Positions 57,395 to 64,000 of a stretch of DNA of 64,000 nt are shown here, one piece after another. This DNA comes from CAVWDU01 sp963753815 (GTDB lineage Bacteria > Pseudomonadota > Gammaproteobacteria > Pseudomonadales > Halieaceae), in assembly GCA_963753815.1 (NCBI GenBank), contig CAVWDU010000007.1:248001-312000 (forward strand), in the 5' to 3' direction. Position 1 is the first letter of the stretch. Each line of letters begins with the position of its first letter. The notes below the pieces were generated by a model. It searched no databases. It worked only from the letters and a program-made list of their open reading frames with translations, and was not told where the DNA came from. The position numbers and the translations under genes were made by a program.

Positions 57395-58591
57395 ATGGCT
57401 GGAATTTTCGTGAGTTACCGGCGCCAGGACCGGCCCATCGCCACCCGCTTCCTGGTGGCCAAACTGGATCAGCACTACGGTGCCGAGCAGGTCTTCCACG
57501 ACCTGGCGGACATCGATATCGGTGAAAACTTCCTCGACAGTATTCGGCGCGCACTGGATCGCTGCGCCGCGCTCATCGCCGTCATCGGGCCCGACTGGCT
57601 GGAAGGCTATCGCGAGCGCCTGCAGCGGGAGGACGACCCGGTGCGGCTGGAAATCGGTACCGCGCTGAAAAAGGATGTCCTGATCGTCCCGGTGTTGCTG
57701 AGTGGCGCCACCATGCCGTCATGCCGGGACCTGCCGGCCGACCTCGCTGCGCTGCATTACAAAAACGCGGTTCCCCTGCGCAGCACCGACTTCGAGGCGG
57801 ACATCAACCGACTGATCGGCCGCCTCGATCGCATTCCGCTACTGGCGGAAGCCGCCGCCAGGGCCAGTGCCGGTGGACACCCCCCCGGGCGCACCGACAA
57901 CCCGCCCCGGCCCGCGTCGGGCGAACGCACACGGCCCCTGGGGGGCTGGCAGCGGCGATCCGCCGACGTGAGCTGTGCATTGGAGGATGCCAGCACCCGG
58001 CGCCGGATTGAATTCTCGGGGAATACCATCACACTCAATCGCGCCCTGCTGGACCGCGACAACACCGCTCTCTCGTCCCGCGCGCACGCGGTGCTCGAGC
58101 GCAACGATACGCACTGGACGCTGCGCAACAGCAGCTCCAACGGGGCGACCTTCGCACAGGTCATCGGCGATTGCCCGCTCGAGGACGAGGACACGCTGCT
58201 GCTCGGGTCGGCGGTTTTCGAGTTCCGGGTCGGGTCGGCCACGCTCGACAGCAGTCGCGCCGCGACCATTGCACTCGAGCAACTGCGGCCCTACGAGCAG
58301 ACCCCCGCCGCCAGTGGAGGCTTCCGCCTGATCCCGTCAGACGGGGACCCGGTCAGCTTCGACGAAGAGGATGTGCTGATCACCCGGGACGCGGTGGCGC
58401 CCGGCAACACGTCGATATCGCGTCACCGCCACGCCCGCCTGTTCCTGCGCGACAAGCATTGGTTCATTAAAGACCTGAGTTCCAACCGGGCCACGTTCCT
58501 GCGCGCACGGCGCGCGCTACCGCTCAGCGACGGTTGCGCGCTGGTGCTCGGCAACCGGCTCTACACGTTCCACCCGCAAAACGGCGCCTGA
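57395..58591 (+). CDS. TIR domain protein with two FHA-like domains
   Basis: 398 residues, no signal peptide or membrane segment, so probably cytosolic. Residues 1-140 are a TIR domain: GIFVSYRRQDRPIATRF, VFHDLADIDIGENFLDSIR, CAALIAVIGPDWL and DPVRLEIGTALKKDVLIVPVLL, where the Glu in RLEIGTAL (~85) is the expected NADase catalytic residue. A Pro-rich linker precedes FHA-like 1 (about 195-275; SSRAH, SSSNGATF) and FHA-like 2 (about 310-398; SRHRH, SSNRATF). Both lack the canonical Gly of GR (NR and TR instead). GGGAG seven bases before the ATG at 57395 supports the start. Possible immune or stress NAD-depletion effector gated by phospho-peptide sensing; function is inferred. Confidence 0.85.
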   Translation: MAGIFVSYRRQDRPIATRFLVAKLDQHYGAEQVFHDLADIDIGENFLDSIRRALDRCAALIAVIGPDWLEGYRERLQREDDPVRLEIGTALKKDVLIVPVLLSGATMPSCRDLPADLAALHYKNAVPLRSTDFEADINRLIGRLDRIPLLAEAAARASAGGHPPGRTDNPPRPASGERTRPLGGWQRRSADVSCALEDASTRRRIEFSGNTITLNRALLDRDNTALSSRAHAVLERNDTHWTLRNSSSNGATFAQVIGDCPLEDEDTLLLGSAVFEFRVGSATLDSSRAATIALEQLRPYEQTPAASGGFRLIPSDGDPVSFDEEDVLITRDAVAPGNTSISRHRHARLFLRDKHWFIKDLSSNRATFLRARRALPLSDGCALVLGNRLYTFHPQNGA

Positions 58592-58698
58592 AGCGCCGAC
58601 CCATCGATCCCGCCCGGGACGTCGCTTATGCGCCGCGCGCAGACCCCGGTACCACCCTGGCGTGGTAAGCTTCCGCGACCCTTGACGGAGGATTGCCC

Positions 58699-59334
58699 AT
58701 GCGCCAGATGATCCTGTTGTGCCTGCTCGTTCCCGGCCTGCTCGGCGGCTGCAGCCAGCCGACGATCACCGACACGGTGAGTGAGGAATTCGCCGGGCAG
58801 GGGTTGCAGCGGGTCACCTCCAGCGGCTTCGACCAGGCCTACGCCTACCCCGACGCACAACTCACCCGCTACAACGATGTGATCATCGCCCCTCTCGGGG
58901 TCGCCGATGTCGAGGTCAGCCAGACCGCCGTGTCGGGAACGGTACGCAGTGACTGGACAATGACCGGGGAACGGCAGCAGGCCCTGCAGGCCCTCTGGGC
59001 ATCGGCCACCGGTCGCGCCTTCAGAGGCTACCCCCTGGATGAATCCGGCGAGCCCGCACTGCGGCTCGAGTCCGACCTGACCGACATCATTCCGGGCCGG
59101 AGCAGCGGTTCGGCCACCACGGTCGGTGGACAAATGGTCCTGGGCTCTGCAGACAGCGTCGACGTGGCGGCCGAATTCCGACTCTACGATGACGCCAGCG
59201 GACAACTGCTGGCGGTCATACGCGATCGGCGCACGCTACCGGGCCTGTCGTGGACGCGCACGGGTAGTTCCGACCTCGCCGACCAGTTTTCCCGGTGGGC
59301 GGGCTTGCTGCACACCCGCATTTCGGGGCGCTAG
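58699..59334 (+). CDS. DUF3313-type lipoprotein
   Basis: 211 residues. The leader ends in the lipobox LGGC (about residues 16-19), so the protein is lipid-anchored. The body has the DUF3313 form: FAGQGLQRVTSSGFDQAYAY, YNDVIIAPLGVADVEVS and LLAVIRDRRTLPGLSW, with a DFSRW-like end. GGAGG lies seven bases before the ATG at 58699. It is 107 bp after the TIR gene on the same strand and might be cotranscribed; its role is unknown. Confidence 0.75.
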   Translation: MRQMILLCLLVPGLLGGCSQPTITDTVSEEFAGQGLQRVTSSGFDQAYAYPDAQLTRYNDVIIAPLGVADVEVSQTAVSGTVRSDWTMTGERQQALQALWASATGRAFRGYPLDESGEPALRLESDLTDIIPGRSSGSATTVGGQMVLGSADSVDVAAEFRLYDDASGQLLAVIRDRRTLPGLSWTRTGSSDLADQFSRWAGLLHTRISGR

Positions 59335-59346
59335 CAGCAGCCAGCG

Positions 59347-59985
59347 TCAGGCCCGTGCGTCGGGCTGCCGGGTTGGATGAGCCGCGGCGAAAGGCTCGAG
59401 GCCGGCACAGTAATCGCTGACCCGGCACACGGTGGGGAATTCGTCCAGGGGCACCTCGAAGCGCCTGGCATTGAACACCTGGGGCACCAGGCAACAATCG
59501 GCGAAGGTGGGCTCGTCGCCAAAACAGCAGTCGCCGGCGTGCCGCTCCAGCGCCTTTTCCAGCGACTCGAATCCCCGCCTTATCCAGGTCCTGTACCACT
59601 CGTTCACCTCCTCTGTCCCGGCTCGCAGCGGCCCTTTCAGGTAATTGAGGACAGACAGGTTGAGAATCGGATGGATATCGCAGCTGATAACCCCGACCAC
59701 GCTGCGGACCTGCGCCCGCTGCCAGGGGTCCGCCGGCAGCAGTGCCGGATCGGGATGGCTCTCCTCGAGCCACTCCAGGATGGCCACCGACTGGGCGAGG
59801 ACGTCCCCCGCCTCGGTCACCAGCGCGGGCACCAGACCCTGCGGGTTGAGCGAACAGTAGGCTTCGCCCTTGTGCTCCGCGTGGAGCAGGTCAACCGGCA
59901 CGGTCAGATAATCGATGCCCTTCAGGTTCAGTGCGATACGCACCCGGTAAGCCGCCGATGAGCGGAAGTAGGAATACAGTTTCAC
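59347..59985 (-). CDS. maiA: maleylacetoacetate isomerase (zeta-class GST)
   Basis: 212 residues. The N-terminal thioredoxin-like domain has FRSSAAYRVRIALNLK, in place of the Ser-Ser-Cys glutathione-activating loop of zeta GSTs. NPQGLVPALVTEAG, LAQSVAILEWLEES and DIHPILNLSVLNYL follow. It uses glutathione to isomerise maleylacetoacetate in tyrosine/homogentisate breakdown. No hmgA or fahA is nearby, so the substrate here may differ. The GTG at 59985 is fixed by homology. Ends 12 bp from the stop of the lipoprotein gene (convergent). Confidence 0.88.
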   Translation of the reverse strand: MKLYSYFRSSAAYRVRIALNLKGIDYLTVPVDLLHAEHKGEAYCSLNPQGLVPALVTEAGDVLAQSVAILEWLEESHPDPALLPADPWQRAQVRSVVGVISCDIHPILNLSVLNYLKGPLRAGTEEVNEWYRTWIRRGFESLEKALERHAGDCCFGDEPTFADCCLVPQVFNARRFEVPLDEFPTVCRVSDYCAGLEPFAAAHPTRQPDARA

Positions 59986-60079
59986 GGTATCAGAGTCCTC
60001 CACGTGGACCCGCCGGGGCCACACCTTGTGTTATCTCTCTACAGCGTAGGCAGCATTGTGGTCACCGGCAACCACGATG

Positions 60080-60110
60080 TTGAACGCCGGGTGGCGGCCT
60101 CCGTTATACT
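60080..60110 (+). promoter_or_regulatory. candidate sigma-70 promoter for the sbcD/sbcC-like pair
   Basis: TTGAAC (60080-60085), 19-bp spacer, TATACT (60105-60110) in the 248-bp gap before the metallophosphatase gene. The -10 box is good; the spacing is long. Confidence 0.35.
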
Positions 60111-60233
60111 CGCGCTGTACGGGAGCCACGCGCAGTGCGCCCGGCGGCGCGCATGCAAGAGTGGCCCCAGGCCGCTGCGGCACCGCTGGACAAAGCCGCC
60201 ACTCCCGCCATCCGCCCAGCAGGAGACACCGAC

Positions 60234-61382
60234 ATGCCGACGGGCAGCACCGTCCGTTTTCTACACAGCGCCGACTGGCAGCTGGGAATGACGCGCGCGT
60301 TTCTCGGGCCCGAGGCGGCGCCGCGCTTCAGCCAGGCCCGCATCGACGCCATCGGCCGGCTCGGCGCGCTGGCCGGGCAGCACCAGGCTGCCTTCATCGT
60401 GGTGGCGGGCGACGTGTTCGAATCCAATCGCATTTCCCAGACCACGCTCAACCGGGCGGTCGACGTGCTCGCGCGCATCGAGGTCCCGGTGTATCTGCTC
60501 CCCGGCAACCACGATCCACTGGAGACCGCGTCGCTGTTTCACTCCCCGGTGCTGGAATCCGCGGGGCAGCATATCCATGTGATCCGGGATCACCGGCCGA
60601 GGCCGGTGCCCGGCCTGCCCGGGGTCGAGGTGGTCGGGGCGCCGTGGACCAGCAAGCGTCCTGTTTCAGACCCCTGTGCCGCGATGCTCGAGGGGCTGTT
60701 GCCAATGCCAGACGGGATTCGCGTCGCGGTGTGTCATGGCCAGGTCAGCACGCTGGCGCCGGACCAGACCCAGCCCGGCGTCATCGACGTCGCATCGGCC
60801 GAAGCAGCGCTCGCCGATGGCCGTATCGACTATCTCGCGCTCGGTGATCGCCACTCGACCACCCGGGTCGGCGACAGCGGCCGCATCTGGTATCCCGGCG
60901 CGCCGGTGGCGACCGCGTTCGACGAGGACGATCCCAACAACGCCCTGCTGGTAGAACTGCAGGCCGGTGGCCCTTGCTCGGTCAAACCCCTGGCGGTGGG
61001 CAACTGGCGCTTCATCGCCAGCCGTCGGGACCTGAACGGACCCGGCGACCTGGCGCAACTGGACGACTGGCTCTCCTCGCTGCCCGACAAGGAGTGCAGC
61101 ATCGTCAAGCTCTACCTGACCGGCACCGTCAGCCTCGAAACAGCCAGCGAACTGGACGGGTTGCTCGAGCGCCAGGCCCCGCTGTTTGCCAGCCTGCGAC
61201 GGCGTACCCGGGATGCCGAACTGGTCGTGGCACCCGATGCGCTGGACCGCGCCAGTGTCAGCCTGACCGGCTATGCCCGGCAGACCTGGGAGGAACTGCT
61301 GGAACGGGCGGAGGACGACGACACTGCCAGGCAGTCTTTGCAATTGCTCTACCGGCTCGCCAGCCGCGGGGGACGGTCGTGA
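60234..61382 (+). CDS. SbcD/YhaO-like DNA repair metallophosphoesterase
   Basis: 382 residues with the Mre11/SbcD plan: HSADWQLGM (motif I, with Gln where His is usual), VAGDVFESN, LLPGNHDPLE, VCHGQVST and LGDRHSTT (Asp in the GH slot). These bind two metals for nuclease activity. The altered motif I and last motif are seen in the YhaO-type branch and may change metal use. The ATG at 60234 has AGGAGA upstream. The stop overlaps the next gene (GTGA). Confidence 0.85.
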   Translation: MPTGSTVRFLHSADWQLGMTRAFLGPEAAPRFSQARIDAIGRLGALAGQHQAAFIVVAGDVFESNRISQTTLNRAVDVLARIEVPVYLLPGNHDPLETASLFHSPVLESAGQHIHVIRDHRPRPVPGLPGVEVVGAPWTSKRPVSDPCAAMLEGLLPMPDGIRVAVCHGQVSTLAPDQTQPGVIDVASAEAALADGRIDYLALGDRHSTTRVGDSGRIWYPGAPVATAFDEDDPNNALLVELQAGGPCSVKPLAVGNWRFIASRRDLNGPGDLAQLDDWLSSLPDKECSIVKLYLTGTVSLETASELDGLLERQAPLFASLRRRTRDAELVVAPDALDRASVSLTGYARQTWEELLERAEDDDTARQSLQLLYRLASRGGRS

Positions 61383-63997
61383 AACTGCTGCGCCTGCGTC
61401 TCGAAAACTGGCGTGCCGTGGAGGACCTGAGCCTTGACTTCGCGGACGGCGTCACCCTCATCGAGGGGCCCAACGAGGTTGGCAAGTCGACCCTGATCGC
61501 CGCGCTTCACACCCTGTTCGACGAGCTCGATTCCTCCAACAAACGCTCGGTAAAAGCCGTGCAGCCCGTCGGGCGCGACGTACCCAGCCGGGTGGAGGCC
61601 GAGGTGACCTGTGGCCGGTTTCATTTCGTGTTCAGCAAGACCTATAACCGCGACCGCGCGACCTCACTGCGTTTACTGGCGCCCGAGCCGCTGCAGCTGA
61701 CCGGCCGGGACGCCCACCAGAAGGTGCAGGAAATCCTGACGGCCAATGTCGACACCGGGCTGTGGAAGGCCCTCACGGTGGAGCAGGGCGCAGAGGTCTC
61801 CGGGGTGCGGCTGGCCGACTCTTCCGGGCTGGCCCGGGCGCTGGATGAGGCAGCCAACACAGGCGAGGGCGAGGCGGAGGACGGTGACCTCTACGCCGCC
61901 GCCGGTGCGGAATACGAACGCTATTTCACACCGCGGACCGGTCGTTCGCGCCTGCAGGATCAGGATGATCGCATGACTGCCCTGCAGCAGACGATCGACG
62001 ACGCCCGGGCCGCGCTGGACGACACCGAGCGCGACGACAGTGCCCTGCGGCGCTGCGAGGCGGACATCCTGCGGCTCGAAGAGGTGCTGCCGGACCTCCG
62101 AGCCAGGGCGACCGGCCAGCGGCGCGAATGGGAGGCTCTCCGGGCGCGACTGCACGGCGTCGAGGTCAGGCGGGCGGAACTCAATGCCAACCTGGAGCTG
62201 GCCAGGATCGCAGCGGAAGAGCGCGAGCGCAGGGCGCGTCTGGGCCGCGACCTGGCCGACAACGAAAGCACCCGGCGCGACGCGCAACAGCACTTGCCCG
62301 CACTGCGGGAATCGGTCGATCACTGCCGGCAGCAGCTTGCCGGGCTGACCGGTCGCGAGCAGGCACTGCAGGACGAGCAAACGCGGCTGCGGTCAGCGCT
62401 GGCCGCTGCACAACAGGACGAACAACTGCTGCAACTTCGCCAGGCGCTGGCACTGACCCGGGAACGCCTGCGCCGCGGCCGGGAATACGCCGACCACGTC
62501 GAGGCCCAGCGTCGACTGCTGGCGGCGAACCCGGTCGACGCCGCCGCACTGGAGGAGGCGCGCGACACCGAGCGCCGATTGCAACTCGCCATCGGTAAAC
62601 GCGACATGGCCAGCGCCGTTGTCGCCGTCTCCGCCGAAGCGGCGTTGCAGGTCAACCGCGCCGGTGACCGCGTCGACCTGGCGGCCGGCGAAACGAACAC
62701 CTGGAAACTGACCACGGAACTGCGCATCAGCATCCCGGGTGCCGCCACCGTCGAGGTTACGCCACCGCACTCTACGGCCGAGCTGGAGCGCGAGGTGAGG
62801 TCGCGGGAAGAAGAGCTGCAAACGCTGCTGGTAAAGCTGGAGGTCGACGATCTCGCCTCCGCCATAGCGGCCAATACCCGGCGACGGGAAGCCGGACTGG
62901 AACTCGCGCGCTGGCAGGAGAAACTCAAGGCAATAGAGCAGGACGACACGCTGGATGACCTGGCGGCGGCGGAAGTCCATCAGCAACAGGCTTTCGAGCG
63001 GGGTATGGCCGCGCGCGCCGCAACGATGCCGCTGCCGGAGGATGCCGATGAAGCCGGCCGCCAGCGCAGGCAGCAGGAGAATGAACTCAACGAAAAGTTG
63101 AAGGAGTTGACGGCCCTGCAGGCGGAGCAGACCGGGACCCGCACGCGCCTGCAGGACGCTGAAGCCAACTACCAGATGGCTGCCCGCGAACTCAAGGGAC
63201 TGGAGGAAACCGGGCGATGGCTGTCGGAACAACTGGCGCAGTCGGCACCGAACGGGGCCGAAACAGGCCCGCAGGCCGCTGAGCAGGAGCAACGCGTAGC
63301 GGCCTTGCAGGCCGAACTGGCGCGGGCAGAGGCCGGATTGGATGAAGACAGCCTCGAGGCTGCCCAGGTGCTTACGAGCAATGCCGACGACGCCCTGAAA
63401 CGGGCGGAGTCAGATCTCCAGCAACAGCGCCAGCTGCGCGCCGTGCTGGTTGACAGGCTGGAACGCGCCCGGGCCGATGGTGCGTTCGAGCGGTTGCAGG
63501 CCGCACAACAGGATCTCGAGGAACTCGAGCGTGAACTGGCGCTGCAGCAGGAGCGCGCGGCCGCAGCCCGCTGCCTGTGGCTCACGCTGAACCGCCACCG
63601 GGACGCGACCCGCAGGGCCTACGCACGCCCCCTGCGGGAGGGCATAGAACGACTGGGCCGCATCGTGTTCGGCAGCGACTTCCAGGTCGAGCTCGGTGAG
63701 GACTGGCGCCTGGTCTCCTGCACCCGCGGGGGCAACACGATTCCGTTTGATGACCTGAGTGTGGGCATGCGCGAGCAACTGGGCATCCTGGTCAGACTGG
63801 CCGCCTCGGTCCTGGTCGGCAGCGATGGCGGCGCACCCCTGATCATCGACGACGCGCTCGGGTTTTCAGACCCACAGCGCCTGGAAACCATGGGCGCGGC
63901 CATCGCGGCGGCTGCCCGGGAGACCCAGATTATCGTACTGACCTGCTTTCCCGGCCGCTTTACCCACATCGGCAACGCCCGGCGCGTGCAGCTCTAG
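61379..63997 (+). CDS. SbcC/YhaN-like coiled-coil ATPase without zinc hook
   Basis: 872 residues. The N-terminal ATPase part has Walker A IEGPNEVGKSTLIAAL (~30-45). Long coiled coils (about 190-420 and 470-720) follow, then the C-terminal lobe with ABC signature LSVGMREQLG, Walker B LIIDDALGFSD and VLTCFPGRF. No Cys-x-x-Cys zinc hook lies at the coil apex. Instead a beta-rich segment (about 425-475, VVAVSAEAALQVNRAGDRVD) occupies it, as in YhaN-type proteins. The GTG start overlaps the nuclease stop, so the two form a complex-encoding pair for DNA end processing. Confidence 0.85.
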   Translation: MKLLRLRLENWRAVEDLSLDFADGVTLIEGPNEVGKSTLIAALHTLFDELDSSNKRSVKAVQPVGRDVPSRVEAEVTCGRFHFVFSKTYNRDRATSLRLLAPEPLQLTGRDAHQKVQEILTANVDTGLWKALTVEQGAEVSGVRLADSSGLARALDEAANTGEGEAEDGDLYAAAGAEYERYFTPRTGRSRLQDQDDRMTALQQTIDDARAALDDTERDDSALRRCEADILRLEEVLPDLRARATGQRREWEALRARLHGVEVRRAELNANLELARIAAEERERRARLGRDLADNESTRRDAQQHLPALRESVDHCRQQLAGLTGREQALQDEQTRLRSALAAAQQDEQLLQLRQALALTRERLRRGREYADHVEAQRRLLAANPVDAAALEEARDTERRLQLAIGKRDMASAVVAVSAEAALQVNRAGDRVDLAAGETNTWKLTTELRISIPGAATVEVTPPHSTAELEREVRSREEELQTLLVKLEVDDLASAIAANTRRREAGLELARWQEKLKAIEQDDTLDDLAAAEVHQQQAFERGMAARAATMPLPEDADEAGRQRRQQENELNEKLKELTALQAEQTGTRTRLQDAEANYQMAARELKGLEETGRWLSEQLAQSAPNGAETGPQAAEQEQRVAALQAELARAEAGLDEDSLEAAQVLTSNADDALKRAESDLQQQRQLRAVLVDRLERARADGAFERLQAAQQDLEELERELALQQERAAAARCLWLTLNRHRDATRRAYARPLREGIERLGRIVFGSDFQVELGEDWRLVSCTRGGNTIPFDDLSVGMREQLGILVRLAASVLVGSDGGAPLIIDDALGFSDPQRLETMGAAIAAAARETQIIVLTCFPGRFTHIGNARRVQL

Positions 63998-64000
63998 CCC

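Noticed and set aside
60056..60847. 263-codon frame overlapping the SbcD-like gene on the same strand
   Set aside because: Out-of-frame with the intact metallophosphoesterase motifs; Arg/Gly/Ala-rich shadow.

Overview
The window is a GC-rich (roughly 60-65% by eye) chromosomal segment of a gammaproteobacterium. The two large housekeeping blocks have the gene order known from Pseudomonas and relatives: pcnB-folK-panB-panC-acs, and carAB-greA // yhbY-rlmE-ftsH-folP-glmM-tpiA-secG-tRNA-Leu-tRNA-fMet-rimP-nusA-infB-rbfA-truB-rpsO-pnp. The accessory content (stacked acyl-CoA dehydrogenases and an RND/YCF48/DUF1329/DUF1302 module) is what I would expect of a marine lipid- or sterol-using lineage such as Halieaceae or Spongiibacteraceae. 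That placement is inference only.

Layout. 1-5.8 kb: RNA polyadenylation, folate, pantothenate and acetate activation genes on the + strand, with a MITE-like palindromic element abutting panB. 5.8-6.3 kb: repeat-rich spacer with two palindromic elements. 6.3-10.2 kb: a large exported Asp-box beta-propeller protein overlapping a Blc-type lipocalin. 10.4-26.2 kb: the long - strand transcription/translation block, with a consensus sigma-70 promoter ahead of the initiator tRNA and a sigma-32-like promoter ahead of ftsH. 26.7-33.2 kb: a type IV pilus minor-pilin/PilY1 operon lying between yhbY and greA, where most of the window's frameshifts are found. 33.9-38.8 kb: greA-carB-carA. 39.1-49.3 kb: a beta-oxidation-like operon (three acyl-CoA dehydrogenases, MaoC hydratase, 3-hydroxyacyl-CoA dehydrogenase-like SDR, thiolase, quinone oxidoreductase, Fe-alcohol dehydrogenase, thioesterase) behind one promoter whose -10 box lies in a 15-bp palindrome. 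49.4-50.0 kb: second repeat-rich spacer. 50.0-56.9 kb: RND transporter, YCF48 protein, DUF1329 and DUF1302 outer-membrane protein. 57.4-64 kb: a TIR protein with two FHA-like domains, a DUF3313 lipoprotein, maiA, and a SbcD/SbcC-like (YhaO/YhaN-like) nuclease-ATPase pair.

Most unusual signals. (1) Four 118-123 bp palindromic elements in two inverted pairs (5856-6176 and 49485-49857). They share a core of two hairpins with RTCCNT-type hexaloops and covarying stems, but each copy has its own long palindromic outer arms. (2) A TIR-FHA-FHA protein. (3) Ten apparent 1-bp indels (folP, pilY1 x6, pilE, a small gene at 33.5 kb, DUF1302), eight of them within 6.5 kb of the pilus region. They may be sequencing or assembly errors, strain mixture, or real inactivation; the sequence alone cannot decide.

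How the genes fit together: the core block makes ribosome-maturation, translation and RNA-decay factors as one transcriptional neighbourhood. The 39-57 kb region looks like a dedicated uptake (DUF1302/DUF1329/RND) plus beta-oxidation route for a hydrophobic substrate.
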